Positions 42,821-52,372 of a DNA stretch of 64,000 nt are shown here, one piece after another. The notes beneath the pieces were generated by a model, which saw nothing but the letters and a program-made list of their open reading frames with translations, was not told where the DNA came from and ran no database searches. The translations under genes and the position numbers were made by a program. Source of the DNA: Nitratireductor sp. ZSWI3 (GTDB lineage: Bacteria; Pseudomonadota; Alphaproteobacteria; Rhizobiales; Rhizobiaceae). The stretch lies in NCBI RefSeq assembly GCF_024655565.1, contig NZ_JANKOF010000008.1, positions 26,714-90,713 of the forward strand. Direction: 5' to 3'. Within the stretch, counting starts at the first letter, position 1. Every line of letters begins with the position of its first letter.

Positions 42821-45241
42821 ATGGCTAAACTGAGTGCGGAGACTTCGGGGCGCCGCACAGCCTCGCGTGTCATCCAGACGGTGCTGACCATCGGCATCAT
42901 CGCGCTTGCCCTTTCGGCACTCTACATATCCGTCCTGGTGTTCCAGCGGCAGGAAGCGCTCAGCCAGATCTTCCGCTACAACATCGCCTTCAGTGCCAGC
43001 CAGGGCATGAACGAGCTGCTGCGCTTCCGGCAGCGGCTGGCGGGGCTCCTCGTCGAGCCGCCACAGGCCACGAAGCAGGATGTGGAACTGCGCTACCAGA
43101 TCCTGCTCAGCCGGATGAGCCTGTTCGAGAGCGGCGAATTCCGGGGCTTCGTCACGGCGATTCCCGAGACCCGGCAGACGGTCGAGGAAATGGCCGCCGC
43201 CATCAACGAAATCGGCACCTACATCGATGAGATCGACAAGAGGGAGAATGCCCTTCGCGCGCTCGAACTGACGGCGCCGCTCGAACGCAAGATGGTCGCG
43301 CTCGCCTCACAGGCCAACGAGTATGGCGCCACGGCGCAGGCGAGCGACCAGAACGAACTTCTGCGGCTGCACTGGATATTCTCGCTGCTGGCGCTCGCGC
43401 TGGTCGTGAGCGGGTTCATCTTCATCGCCATGCTGCGCTGGCAGCACAAGTTGCAGGTGAGCGTCCAGCAGCGGCTGAAGGCGACGAACGAGGACCTGTT
43501 GCGGACCAGCGCCGAGCTCAGCGAGAGCGCTGCCGCGGCGCGGCGCGCCAACGAAGAGCTGATCACGCAGAACCTGTTGTTCAACACGGCGTTGAACAAC
43601 ATGTCGCACGGTTTGTGCATGTTCGACGCCGCGCAGAGGCTGATCGTCAGCAACCAGAAAATGGAAAGCATCTACGGCCTCTCGCGCGAGCAGCTGAGGC
43701 CGGGCACCTCCCTGACCAGCCTGATCGAAGGGATGGTCGAGACGGGGGCTTCGCGGGAGGATGAGGGAGCGCGCATCGCGGATCTGCAGAGCAAGCTCAT
43801 TCAGCAGAACCGGTCGAGCACGCTGACCCAGGAACTGCGCGACGGACGCACGATCCTGATCTCGCATCAGCCGATGAAGGGCGGCGGATGGGTCGCCACC
43901 TACGAGGACATAACCGAACGCCACAAGGCGCAGGCGCAGGTGGCCTACATGGCGCGCCACGACACGCTGACGGACCTGCCGAACCGGCTGATGATGCGTG
44001 AGCGGCTGGAGGAGATCCTCATTTCCAGCGCCGATGGCGGACTTGCGACCGCCGTGATGTGCGTCGACCTCGACAATTTCAAGGGCATCAACGATACGCT
44101 CGGGCACCCGACGGGCGATGCGTTGCTGCGGGCGGTGGCGAGCCGCATTCGCAGCACCGTTCGCGAAAGCGACTGCATCGCGCGCCTCGGTGGCGATGAA
44201 TTCGTCATCGTGCAGGGGCATCTGAAGGAGAGGGAGCAGGCGAGCAGCCTGGCGAAGCGGCTCATCCAGGTCATCGAAGAGCCTTATCTCATCGACGGGC
44301 ATCAGGTCCTGGCGGGGGCGAGCGTCGGCATCACCATCACCTCGACCGGGGCGGAAGAGGCGGATGACCTCCTGATGCAGGCGGATGTGGCGCTCTACCA
44401 GGCAAAGGCCGATGGGCGCGGCGTGTTCCGTTTCTACGAGCCCGGCATGAACAAGAGGCTGCAGCGCCGCAGAACCCTGGAGGCCGAACTGCGCGCGGCG
44501 AATCTCGACGAGCAGTTCCACCTGGTGTTCCAGCCGATCATCGACCTCGACACGAACAAGGTGACGACTTTCGAGGCCTTGCTGCGCTGGACGCATCCCG
44601 TGCACGGGTCGATCCCGCCGGACGAGTTCATCCCCATCGCCGAGGACACCGGAGCAATCGTCCAGCTGGGTGAATGGGTGCTGCGGCAGGCCTGCCTCGA
44701 GATCAAGCGGCTGCCGAAGAGCATCAACGTCGCCGCCAACCTGTCCCCCATGCAATTCAAGCGGGACGACATCGTCGAAACCGTGGGACGCGTTCTCGCC
44801 GAGACCGGCACGGATGCGCAGCGGCTCGAGCTGGAGATCACCGAAACGCTGCTTCTTGAGGACAACCGCAAGCTCCACGCGGATCTGCGGCGGCTGCGCA
44901 GGCTCGGCTCGCGCATCTCGCTCGACGATTTCGGCACGGGCTACTCGTCGCTCAGCTATCTGCAGAAATTCGCTTTCGACAAGGTCAAGATCGACCGGCT
45001 GTTCATCAAGGACATCGCCAAGAGCGCGGATCAGGCGGCGATCGTGCAGACCATCGTCAATCTCGCCTTCACGCTCGGCATGACCACCGTCGTCGAAGGG
45101 GTGGAGGGCGAGGAGCAGTTGCGCATCATCCGCGCCATGGGGTGCGACGAGGCACAGGGCAACCTGTTCAGCAAGCCCATCCGCTCCGAGGTCGTCGCGG
45201 ACTATCTGGCCGAGCACGAGCGCAAGCGGACGGCAGCCTGA
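42821..45241 (+). CDS. Membrane-bound bifunctional diguanylate cyclase/phosphodiesterase (PAS-GGDEF-EAL)
   Basis: 806 residues. Two helices (about 18-42 and 185-207) border a periplasmic sensor of about 140 residues; a coiled coil (about 215-250), a PAS-like domain, GGDEF and EAL follow in the cytoplasm. The cyclase motif RLGGDEF is intact (GGDEF at 457-461), and the phosphodiesterase motif FEALLRW is intact (EAL at 585-587), with DDFGTGYSSL and the later KIDRLFIKDI. It can therefore potentially both make and degrade cyclic di-GMP. The preceding periplasmic SUOX-fold protein is likely co-transcribed. Confidence 0.93.
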   Translation: MAKLSAETSGRRTASRVIQTVLTIGIIALALSALYISVLVFQRQEALSQIFRYNIAFSASQGMNELLRFRQRLAGLLVEPPQATKQDVELRYQILLSRMSLFESGEFRGFVTAIPETRQTVEEMAAAINEIGTYIDEIDKRENALRALELTAPLERKMVALASQANEYGATAQASDQNELLRLHWIFSLLALALVVSGFIFIAMLRWQHKLQVSVQQRLKATNEDLLRTSAELSESAAAARRANEELITQNLLFNTALNNMSHGLCMFDAAQRLIVSNQKMESIYGLSREQLRPGTSLTSLIEGMVETGASREDEGARIADLQSKLIQQNRSSTLTQELRDGRTILISHQPMKGGGWVATYEDITERHKAQAQVAYMARHDTLTDLPNRLMMRERLEEILISSADGGLATAVMCVDLDNFKGINDTLGHPTGDALLRAVASRIRSTVRESDCIARLGGDEFVIVQGHLKEREQASSLAKRLIQVIEEPYLIDGHQVLAGASVGITITSTGAEEADDLLMQADVALYQAKADGRGVFRFYEPGMNKRLQRRRTLEAELRAANLDEQFHLVFQPIIDLDTNKVTTFEALLRWTHPVHGSIPPDEFIPIAEDTGAIVQLGEWVLRQACLEIKRLPKSINVAANLSPMQFKRDDIVETVGRVLAETGTDAQRLELEITETLLLEDNRKLHADLRRLRRLGSRISLDDFGTGYSSLSYLQKFAFDKVKIDRLFIKDIAKSADQAAIVQTIVNLAFTLGMTTVVEGVEGEEQLRIIRAMGCDEAQGNLFSKPIRSEVVADYLAEHERKRTAA

Positions 45242-45300
45242 TTTCCGGCCTTCGGAACCCTGTGCCGGGCTCCGTCGTTCGCCTTCACAGTCAAGCCTGT

Positions 45301-45407
45301 TATAGAGCGCCGTGCGTCCTTTTGGGCGCGCAAAGGACGCTCTATCTCTTTATTTTCCGCATTTATGCGGACGTCAGGTGATTCCACCTGACTGCAAGAT
45401 GCTATAG
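45301..45407 (-). repeat. About 105-base AGCATTTTGCA element, full copy (inverted)
   Basis: Ends carry TATAG at 45301-45305 and CTATAG at 45402-45407. Read on the minus strand it has CTATAGCATCTTGCAGTCAG, the hairpin CAGGTG-GAAT-CACCTG, the hairpin CGCATAAATGCG and an imperfect long hairpin around GAGCGTCCTTTGCGCGCCC. It matches 59006-59108 along its length. It fills the gap between the c-di-GMP gene and fadE-type gene and probably carries part of the latter's leader. Confidence 0.85.
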
Positions 45408-45428
45408 TGCGCAAAACGGAGGCCGGCC

Positions 45429-47714
45429 ATGCCTTTCAAGACATTCCGCCGCGACCGCATCTCCAGGCCCATATACAACTGGGCACGGCGGATCATGCCA
45501 CCCATCTCGGCAACCGAGCGTGAAGCCATCGACGCCGGCACGGTCTGGTGGGATGGCGAGCTCTTCGCCGGCAATCCCGATTGGGACAAGCTCCTGGCCA
45601 TGCCGCCGGCCAGGCTGACGGAGGAAGAGCAAGCCTTCCTCGACGGGCCGGTGCGCGAACTTTGCGGCCTGGTCGACGACTGGACGCTCAACTGGCGGGA
45701 TCGCGACCTGTCGCCGGCCGTCTGGGATTTCATGCGCCGGAAGAAGTTCTTCGGCATGATCATTCCCAAGAAATACGGCGGTCTCGGCTTCTCGAACACC
45801 GCACATTCGGAAGTCGTGCGCACGGTCTCCTCGGCGAGCATCGTTGCCGGGGTCACCGTCATGGTGCCGAATTCGCTCGGCCCCGGCGAACTCCTCATGC
45901 ATTTCGGCACGGACGAGCAGCGCGACCACTGGCTGCCGCGCCTCGCCGACGGCCGGGAAATCCCGTGCTTCGGCCTGACATCGCCCGACGCGGGTTCGGA
46001 TGCGGCGGCGATGACCGACACCGGCGTCGTCGAGCATGGCCTGTGGAAGGGCAAGAAGGTCCTCGGCCTGCGGCTCAATTTCTCCAAGCGCTATATCACG
46101 CTCGGCCCGGTCGCCACCGTCATGGGGCTCGCCTTCAAGATGTACGACCCGGAAAATCATCTGGGGCGCGGCGAGGATCTCGGCATCACCGTCGCATTGC
46201 TGCCGACGGGCACGAAGGGCGTGCGGCACGGCGAGCGCCACATCCCGCAATTCACCTTCTTCCAGAACGGCCCCCTGCATGGCGAGGACGTGTTTGTTCC
46301 GCTCGATCATATCCTTGGCGGCGAAGCGCAGATCGGCCAGGGCTGGACCATGCTGATGACGGCGCTGGCGGCCGGCCGCAGCATTTCGCTGCCGTCGCAA
46401 TCGGCCGCCTCGGCAGCCATGTGCGCCCGCGCCACGGGTGCCTATGCGCGCATCAGGACGCAATTCAACGTCCCGATCGGTTTGTTCGAAGGCGTGCAGG
46501 AGCCGCTCGCCGAGCTTTGCGGCAACGCCTATCTGATCGATGCGGCGCGCCGGCTGACGCTGGCAGCGCTCGATCAGGGACACAAGCCGTCGGTGCTCTC
46601 GGCGATCATGAAATACCATGCCACCGAGCGCATGCGCCGGTCTGTCGAGCGGGCGATGGACATCCACGGCGGAAAGGCGATCATCGACGGGCCGCGGAAC
46701 TATATGGGAGCGGCCTATCGCGCCGTTCCCGTCGGGATCACGGTCGAGGGCGCGAACATCCTGACGCGCAATCTGATGATCTTCGGTCAGGGCGCGATCC
46801 GCTCGCATCCCTATATACTCGACGAACTCCTGGCGCTGTCGGCCGAGGATGGCGAGCGCGGCCTCGACGTTTTCGACGAAACCTTCTGGAAACATGTCGG
46901 CCATGCCTTCAAGACGGCCGGCCGCGCCTTCCTGCGCGGCTGGTCGGGCGGGATGCTCGGCCCGGCGCCGAAAGGCACCGCGATGCCCGGCGCCTTTAGG
47001 CGCCTCTCACGCCATTCGTCCGCCTTCGCACTGCTTACCGATTTCGCCCTGATGACGCTCGGCGGAACGCTGAAACGCAAGGAGATGATCTCGGCACGGC
47101 TTGGCGATATTTTGGCAGAACTCTACCTGCTCGGCGCCGTCCTGAAGCGGTTCGAGGCCGAAGGCCGCCAGCCGGCGGACCGGCCCATCGTCGATTACCT
47201 GATGCTGGCGGGGGAGGCGCGCATCGGCGCGGCTTTTCGCGGCGTGCTCGACAATCTGCCCGCCCGCCCCGCCGCCTGGCTGGTGCGCCTCATCGCCTTT
47301 CCGCTGGGCGTTCCCAACCCTGCGCCCCCGGACAAGCTGACCGTCAAGCTCGCCGAGATCCTGCTCCGGCCTTCGCAGCAGCGCGACCGCCTGACGCCCG
47401 ATCTCTACCTCGGCGAGGGGCATGACGAGCATCCGTTGAAGGATCTGGAAAAGGCATTCAGGCTGGTGGTGGAGGCGGCCCCGATCGAGAAGAAGATGCG
47501 GGAGAGGGGGCTTCAGGACCCCGGGGCGGCGTTCGAGAAGGGTGTGATCACCGAAAGCGAGCTGGAGCAGCTCATCGAGGCGAAGGCGGCGGTCGACCGC
47601 GTGATCGCGGTCGATGCCTTCGAAATGGACGAGATATCGGCCACCGCCTCGCAGCATCGGCGATCGAAGCCCGCCGCCCGGCGCAAATCCACGCAACGGG
47701 AGGCGGCCGAGTAG
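45429..47714 (+). CDS. Acyl-CoA dehydrogenase, FadE type
   Basis: Long-form (761 residues) flavoprotein that introduces the first double bond in fatty acid beta-oxidation. N-terminal region GELFAGNPDWDKLLAMPPAR, then the ACAD domains: FGMIIPKKYGGLGFSNTAHS, CFGLTSPDAGSDAAAMTDTG for FAD/substrate contact, and AMDIHGGKAIIDGPRNYMG. The C-terminal DUF1974 domain (from about residue 480) is typical of FadE. It is convergent with the 3-hydroxybutyryl-CoA dehydrogenase gene (one base between stops). ETF genes nearby (48816-50513) supply its electron acceptor. Confidence 0.92.
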   Translation: MPFKTFRRDRISRPIYNWARRIMPPISATEREAIDAGTVWWDGELFAGNPDWDKLLAMPPARLTEEEQAFLDGPVRELCGLVDDWTLNWRDRDLSPAVWDFMRRKKFFGMIIPKKYGGLGFSNTAHSEVVRTVSSASIVAGVTVMVPNSLGPGELLMHFGTDEQRDHWLPRLADGREIPCFGLTSPDAGSDAAAMTDTGVVEHGLWKGKKVLGLRLNFSKRYITLGPVATVMGLAFKMYDPENHLGRGEDLGITVALLPTGTKGVRHGERHIPQFTFFQNGPLHGEDVFVPLDHILGGEAQIGQGWTMLMTALAAGRSISLPSQSAASAAMCARATGAYARIRTQFNVPIGLFEGVQEPLAELCGNAYLIDAARRLTLAALDQGHKPSVLSAIMKYHATERMRRSVERAMDIHGGKAIIDGPRNYMGAAYRAVPVGITVEGANILTRNLMIFGQGAIRSHPYILDELLALSAEDGERGLDVFDETFWKHVGHAFKTAGRAFLRGWSGGMLGPAPKGTAMPGAFRRLSRHSSAFALLTDFALMTLGGTLKRKEMISARLGDILAELYLLGAVLKRFEAEGRQPADRPIVDYLMLAGEARIGAAFRGVLDNLPARPAAWLVRLIAFPLGVPNPAPPDKLTVKLAEILLRPSQQRDRLTPDLYLGEGHDEHPLKDLEKAFRLVVEAAPIEKKMRERGLQDPGAAFEKGVITESELEQLIEAKAAVDRVIAVDAFEMDEISATASQHRRSKPAARRKSTQREAAE

Positions 47715-47715
47715 A

Positions 47716-48597
47716 TCAGCGGGTCGGCACCGGATTTTCGCCGCGATAATCGTAGAAGCCGCGGCCGGTCTTGCGGCCGAGCCAACCGGCTTCGACATAT
47801 TTCACCAGCAGCGGACAGGGCCGGTACTTGGAATCGGCAAGGCCCTCGTGCAGGACCTGCATGATCGACAGGCAGGTGTCGAGACCGATGAAATCGGCGA
47901 GCTGCAGCGGCCCCATCGGATGATTGGCGCCGAGCTTCATGGCCGTATCGATGGCCTCGACGGTGCCGACGCCCTCGTAAAGCGTGTAGATCGCCTCGTT
48001 GATCATCGGCAGCAGGATGCGGTTGACGATGAAGGCCGGAAAATCCTCGGCCACGGTGATCGTCTTGCCGAGAGCCTCGACAAAGGTGCGTGCGGTCTCG
48101 AAGGTGTTGTCTTCGGTGGCGATGCCGCGCACCAGCTCGACCAGTTTCATGACCGGCACCGGATTCATGAAATGGATGCCGATGAAGCGCTCCGGGCGAT
48201 CCGTCTGCGCCGCCAGGCGGGTGATTGAAATGGAGGAGGTGTTGGTGGCGACCAGCGCCTCCGGGTTGAGGACGGGGCAGAGCTGGGCGAAGATCTTGCG
48301 CTTGACGGTTTCGTCTTCCGTCGCGGCCTCGATGACGAGGTCCATGTCCGCCAGGCCTTCCATGGTGGTGGCGGGCGCGATGCGGGCAAGGGCTTCCTGG
48401 CGCACCTTCTCCTCGAGCTTGCCGGAGGAAACCTGGCGCGCCATGTTGCCCGAGATCGTGGCGATGCCGGCCTCGATGCGCTCCGCCGAAAGATCGTAGA
48501 GCTTGACGCCATAGCCGGCGAGGGCGGCCACGTGTGCGATGCCGCTGCCCATCTGGCCGGCGCCGATCACACCCACTTTGTCAATCTTGCCTGTCAT
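47716..48597 (-). CDS. 3-hydroxybutyryl-CoA dehydrogenase
   Basis: NAD-dependent dehydrogenase, 293 residues from ATG 48597. The Rossmann motif is [20 protein letters not shown]; substrate and catalytic motifs are [31 protein letters not shown] (catalytic His) and [20 protein letters not shown]. It acts on short-chain 3-hydroxyacyl-CoA in beta-oxidation or polyhydroxybutyrate metabolism. Located after etfBA on the same strand, beyond a strong terminator. Confidence 0.94.
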   Translation of the reverse strand: MTGKIDKVGVIGAGQMGSGIAHVAALAGYGVKLYDLSAERIEAGIATISGNMARQVSSGKLEEKVRQEALARIAPATTMEGLADMDLVIEAATEDETVKRKIFAQLCPVLNPEALVATNTSSISITRLAAQTDRPERFIGIHFMNPVPVMKLVELVRGIATEDNTFETARTFVEALGKTITVAEDFPAFIVNRILLPMINEAIYTLYEGVGTVEAIDTAMKLGANHPMGPLQLADFIGLDTCLSIMQVLHEGLADSKYRPCPLLVKYVEAGWLGRKTGRGFYDYRGENPVPTR

Positions 48598-48755
48598 GTC
48601 GAAAAACCCCGTGGAGTGCCCTGGCACCCTTCGTCTCTGTTGTTGCAGTGCAAACTAATTGGGCACGATTGCGCCGTCTACCCCGCGGGCAGAGAATCTG
48701 CGTCGCAGCCGGGCCGGATCCTGCAAGCATACCGTGATCTGTCGAGGAAGGCACG

Positions 48756-48785
48756 AAAAAGCCCCGCCTCACGGAGAGGCGGGGC
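48756..48785 (-). terminator. Intrinsic terminator of the etfBA operon
   Basis: Perfect ten-base stem GCCCCGCCTC/GAGGCGGGGC (48761-48770, 48776-48785), five-base loop, followed on the minus strand by a run of five T (48760-48756). It lies 31 bases after the etfA stop. Confidence 0.88.
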
Positions 48786-48815
48786 CGATCTGACCGCCGA
48801 TGCTTCGGGTGGGCG

Positions 48816-49745
48816 TCAAAGCGCCTTTTCGAGCTCGGGCAGGACGTCGAAGAGGTCGGCGACGAGGCCATAATCGGCGACCTGGAAGATCGGCGCCTCC
48901 TCGTCCTTGTTGATGGCGACGATGACCTTGGAATCCTTCATGCCGGCAAGGTGCTGGATAGCGCCTGAGATGCCGCAGGCGATGTAGAGGTCGGGGGCCA
49001 CCACCTTGCCGGTCTGGCCCACCTGCCAGTCGTTCGGCGCATAGCCGGCATCGACCGCAGCCCGGCTGGCGCCGACGGCGGCACCCAGCTTGTCGGCGAC
49101 GGGCAGGATCACCTCCTGGAATTTCTCCGCCGAGCCCAGCGCGCGGCCACCGGAGATGATGATCCGGGCCGAGGTCAGCTCCGGGCGGTCGCTTTCGGCG
49201 ATGCGGTTCTCCACGAAGCGCGACAGGCCGGCATCGGCCGGTGCGGTGACGCTCTCGACCGCCGCCGAGCCGCCCTCGCCGGCCGCCTGGAAGGTCGCGG
49301 TGCGCACTGTGAGGACGCGCTTGGGATCGGTCGCCTCGACCGTCTGGATGGCGTTGCCGGCATAGATCGGGCGCTTGAACGTCGTGGTGTCGACCACCTC
49401 GATCACGTCGGACACCTGCATCACATCGAGCAGGGCGGCGACGCGCGGCATGACGTTCTTGCCGGTCGTCGTGGCGGGGGCGACGAAAGTGTCGTAGCCG
49501 CCGGCCAGCGAGACGATCAGATCGGCCAGCGGCTCGGCGAGCTGCTCGGCCAGCGCGTCGCTCTCGGCGAGCAGCACCTTGCGCACGCCGGCAAGCTTGG
49601 CTGCCGCATCGGCCGCTGCCTTGGCGCCCTTGCCGGCCACCAGCACGTCGACATCGCCGCCGATCTTCGCCGCCGCCGAGAGGGTCTTGGCGGTCTGCTC
49701 GGAAAGGCTCTGGTTGTCGTGTTCGGCAATCAGGAGAATGGCCAT
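48816..49745 (-). CDS. etfA: Electron transfer flavoprotein, alpha subunit
   Basis: 309 residues from ATG 49745 (AAAGGAACG upstream). FAD-binding C-terminal domain shows [20 protein letters not shown] and [20 protein letters not shown], the family signature. With EtfB it accepts electrons from acyl-CoA dehydrogenases and passes them to ETF-quinone oxidoreductase. Eighteen bases after etfB; the operon ends at the hairpin 48756-48785. Confidence 0.96.
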   Translation of the reverse strand: MAILLIAEHDNQSLSEQTAKTLSAAAKIGGDVDVLVAGKGAKAAADAAAKLAGVRKVLLAESDALAEQLAEPLADLIVSLAGGYDTFVAPATTTGKNVMPRVAALLDVMQVSDVIEVVDTTTFKRPIYAGNAIQTVEATDPKRVLTVRTATFQAAGEGGSAAVESVTAPADAGLSRFVENRIAESDRPELTSARIIISGGRALGSAEKFQEVILPVADKLGAAVGASRAAVDAGYAPNDWQVGQTGKVVAPDLYIACGISGAIQHLAGMKDSKVIVAINKDEEAPIFQVADYGLVADLFDVLPELEKAL

Positions 49746-49763
49746 GGGATCGTTCCTTTCCGC

Positions 49764-50513
49764 TTAAAGCACGCCGGCTTCGTTCTTCAACTTGTCGACC
49801 AGCTCGGCGACCGAGCCCACCTTGATGCCCGCCTTGCGGCCGGCCGGCTCCTCAGTCTTCAACACCTTCAGGCGCGGCTTCACCGAGACGCCGTAGTCGC
49901 CCGGCGCCTTCTCGTCGAGCGGCTTTTTCTTTGCCTTCATGATGTTGGGCAGCGAGGCATAGCGCGGCTCGTTGAGGCGCAGATCCGTGGTCAGGATCGC
50001 CGGCAGCTTCAGCTCGACCACCTGCAGGCCGCCGTCGACCTCGCGCGTCACCCTGGCCGTGCCGCCGTCGAGTTCCACCTTCGAGGCAAACGTGCCCTGG
50101 CTCCAGCCGAGCAGGGCGGCCAGCATCTGGCCCGTCTGATTGCTGTCGTCGTCGATCGCCTGCTTGCCGAGGATGACGATCTGCGGGCTCTCCGCCTCGA
50201 CCACGCCCTTGAGGATCTTGGCCACGTCGAGCGGCTCGACCGTTTCGTCGGTCTTGACCAGGATCGCCCGGTCGGCCCCCATGGCGAGCGCCGTGCGCAG
50301 CGTCTCCTGCGCCTTGTCCGGCCCGATCGAGACGGCGACGATCTCTTCGACCTTGCCGGCTTCCTTCAGCCGGATCGCCTCCTCAACCGCGATCTCGCAG
50401 AACGGGTTCATCGCCATCTTCACATTGGCAAGCTCGACACCCGAGCCGTCCGCCTTGACGCGTGGCTTGACATTGGCGTCGATGACCCGCTTCACCGGAA
50501 CAAGGACTTTCAT
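49764..50513 (-). CDS. etfB: Electron transfer flavoprotein, beta subunit
   Basis: 249 residues from ATG 50513; an ATG six bases earlier is closer to the GGAAGG site than normal. The protein opens [20 protein letters not shown] and carries the AMP-binding region [20 protein letters not shown] (about residue 119) and the late [13 protein letters not shown] recognition-loop segment. First gene of etfBA. Confidence 0.96.
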   Translation of the reverse strand: MKVLVPVKRVIDANVKPRVKADGSGVELANVKMAMNPFCEIAVEEAIRLKEAGKVEEIVAVSIGPDKAQETLRTALAMGADRAILVKTDETVEPLDVAKILKGVVEAESPQIVILGKQAIDDDSNQTGQMLAALLGWSQGTFASKVELDGGTARVTREVDGGLQVVELKLPAILTTDLRLNEPRYASLPNIMKAKKKPLDEKAPGDYGVSVKPRLKVLKTEEPAGRKAGIKVGSVAELVDKLKNEAGVL

Positions 50514-50551
50514 GCGCATTCACCTTCCGTAATGGGACCTCGGTTCTGTGG

Positions 50552-50566
50552 TGCTGACTATCAGCA
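50552..50566. promoter_or_regulatory. TGCTGA-CTA-TCAGCA palindrome upstream of etfB
   Basis: Six-base perfect arms with a three-base centre in the gap upstream of the etfB start (50513). A regulator site is possible; no family can be assigned. Confidence 0.3.
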
Positions 50567-50701
50567 AACGCACCGGCCGGTTGGCCGAATGCCGACATTC
50601 GCGGGGAAATTCTGGACAGACCTCCCCCTCTGCCGCGGCTGGCCGCCGGAGTTGGCGGGACCGTAGAGAGGCCTGACGTTCACGTCAATACGCGAAACAG
50701 C

Positions 50702-51472
50702 CTATTGCTGCCTGCCCCAGCGGGGGTGATCGCCCTCCAGGGGCTTCTTCATGTCCGGCGTTTCAAGCTCCACCGAACGCGGCGTCTCCATCCGCCTATC
50801 AAACAGAGGCACCTCGCGGCGCCTCAACACCACCACCAGCAGCGCGCCGGCCAGGATGCCGCCGGCATGAGCGGCCCAGGAAATCTGGTTTTCGGTGTCG
50901 ACCAGGAGCATCAGGAACTGGAAGCCGATCCACAAGGCCAGAACGATGAAGGCGGGCACGCGCAGCGGAATGCGGGCGAACGCCAGGACCCACACCTTGA
51001 CCCGCGGATGCAGGATCAGATAGGCGGCGACGATGCCGGCGATGGCACCGGAAGCGCCGATCAGCGGCGCGTTCGATTCCGGTGCGATGAAGCCGTGCAT
51101 ATACGCGCCGGCCACAGCGCAGGCGAGATAGAAGACAAGGTAGCGGACATGGCCCAGCGCATCCTCGACATTGTCGCCGAACACCCACAGGAACAGCATG
51201 TTGCCCCCGAGGTGCATCAGATCGCCATGCAGGAAGGAATAGGTGATGTAGGTCAGCGGCTCCGGCACCCAGTCGAGTTCCGGCGGCAGCACCGCCAGAT
51301 CGTGCGAAACCGACGGGATGTAACCAAGCCCCAGGGCGGCGGCGAAGGCGAAATCCTCGCCGCCGACGCTCGTTGCAAGATAGGCCACCACGTTGAGCGC
51401 GATCAGCGCCAGGGTGACGTATTGCCGTTTTATGTGCCGCAGGCTGTTGGCGTCGTGCAGCGGTATGAACAT
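50702..51472 (-). CDS. Rhomboid family intramembrane serine protease
   Basis: 256 residues, six or seven helices. The loop motif HLGGNMLFLWVFGDNVED, the nucleophile GASGAIAGIVAAYLILHP (GxSG, about residue 138) and the catalytic histidine in ISWAAHAGGILAGALLVV are all present, so it is likely active. It cleaves membrane proteins within the bilayer; substrates are unknown. It is upstream of etfB on the same strand, 188 bases away. Confidence 0.92.
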   Translation of the reverse strand: MFIPLHDANSLRHIKRQYVTLALIALNVVAYLATSVGGEDFAFAAALGLGYIPSVSHDLAVLPPELDWVPEPLTYITYSFLHGDLMHLGGNMLFLWVFGDNVEDALGHVRYLVFYLACAVAGAYMHGFIAPESNAPLIGASGAIAGIVAAYLILHPRVKVWVLAFARIPLRVPAFIVLALWIGFQFLMLLVDTENQISWAAHAGGILAGALLVVVLRRREVPLFDRRMETPRSVELETPDMKKPLEGDHPRWGRQQ

Positions 51473-51562
51473 CGGGAGCCCTCACCGCGGGCCCCGATAC
51501 CGGCCCGGTAACTGATTGTTCGCAGACCACGGAGGCGGTTCCGGCGCCTCCGGGCTGCGTGC

Positions 51563-52144
51563 TTACCTGTTCTGTCCTGGAACCCATAGCACGTCCCGCG
51601 CGCCATTGTCATTGACGGCACGGGAGGCGACGAACAGGAAATCCGACACGCGGTTGATGTAACGCAGCGCCTCCTCGCCGACGAGTTCCTCGGGTCTGCC
51701 CTGCAACTCCACCATCAGCCGCTCGGCGCGCCGCGCCACCGTGCGGGCGAGATGCAGCGCGGCGGCGGCCGGCGAGCCGCCGGGCAGGACGAAGGATTTC
51801 AAAGGCGCAAGGTTGGCGTTCAGGGCATCGATGTCGCGTTCCAGCCGGTCGACCTGGCTCTGGACGATGCGCAGCGGCTCGAAATCCGGCTTCACGCCCG
51901 TGTCGGGCGTTGCCAGGTCGGCGCCGAGATCGAACAGGTCGTTCTGGATGCGCGCCAACATGGCGTCGATCTCGGGATCGTGCCGGCTCGTATGGACGCG
52001 TGCCATGCCGATGCAGGCATTGGCTTCGTCGACCGTGCCGAAGGCGGCGATGCGCAGGTCGCTCTTCATGCGCCGTTCGCGGGTGCCGAGGCCCGTCGTG
52101 CCGTCGTCGCCGGTGCGGGTGTAGATCTTGTTGAGCTTGACCAT
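51563..52144 (-). CDS. Cob(I)yrinic acid a,c-diamide adenosyltransferase (PduO type)
   Basis: 193 residues from ATG 52144. The ATP-binding N-terminus is IYTRTGDDGTTGLGTRERRM; FGTVDEANACIGMARVHT, SFVLPGGSPAAAALHLART and VARRAERLMVEL ... YINRVSDFLFVASR complete the PduO/MMAB signature. It transfers the adenosyl group from ATP to cob(I)alamin to form coenzyme B12. Seven bases separate it from the upstream small membrane protein. Confidence 0.94.
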   Translation of the reverse strand: MVKLNKIYTRTGDDGTTGLGTRERRMKSDLRIAAFGTVDEANACIGMARVHTSRHDPEIDAMLARIQNDLFDLGADLATPDTGVKPDFEPLRIVQSQVDRLERDIDALNANLAPLKSFVLPGGSPAAAALHLARTVARRAERLMVELQGRPEELVGEEALRYINRVSDFLFVASRAVNDNGARDVLWVPGQNR

Positions 52145-52151
52145 GGAACCC

Positions 52152-52352
52152 TCAGCCGCCGCGGGACTTGGCATAGTACATGGCGAGCACCACGAAGACG
52201 ATGGCGATGGCCTGCAGGATGACGCGAGCCTGCATCAGCTTGTTGGAGGTGTTGCCGGAGCCCCCGCGCAGCAGGTTCATGAGGCCGCGTATCAGGACGA
52301 TGACGACCGCCATCATGACGAGAATCGCGAGGATGTTGAAGACAGTGGACAT
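52152..52352 (-). CDS. Twin transmembrane helix small protein (HIG1 domain)
   Basis: 66 residues, mostly two helices: NILAILVMMAVVIVLIRGLM and ARVILQAIAIVFVVLAMYYA, joined by LLRGGSGNTSNKLMQARV, the HIG1 pattern. Such proteins associate with respiratory complexes in mitochondria and occur beside the cobalamin adenosyltransferase gene in Hyphomicrobiales. Start ATG 52352. Confidence 0.85.
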   Translation of the reverse strand: MSTVFNILAILVMMAVVIVLIRGLMNLLRGGSGNTSNKLMQARVILQAIAIVFVVLAMYYAKSRGG

Positions 52353-52372
52353 GACGGCTTTCTTTGTTGGAA

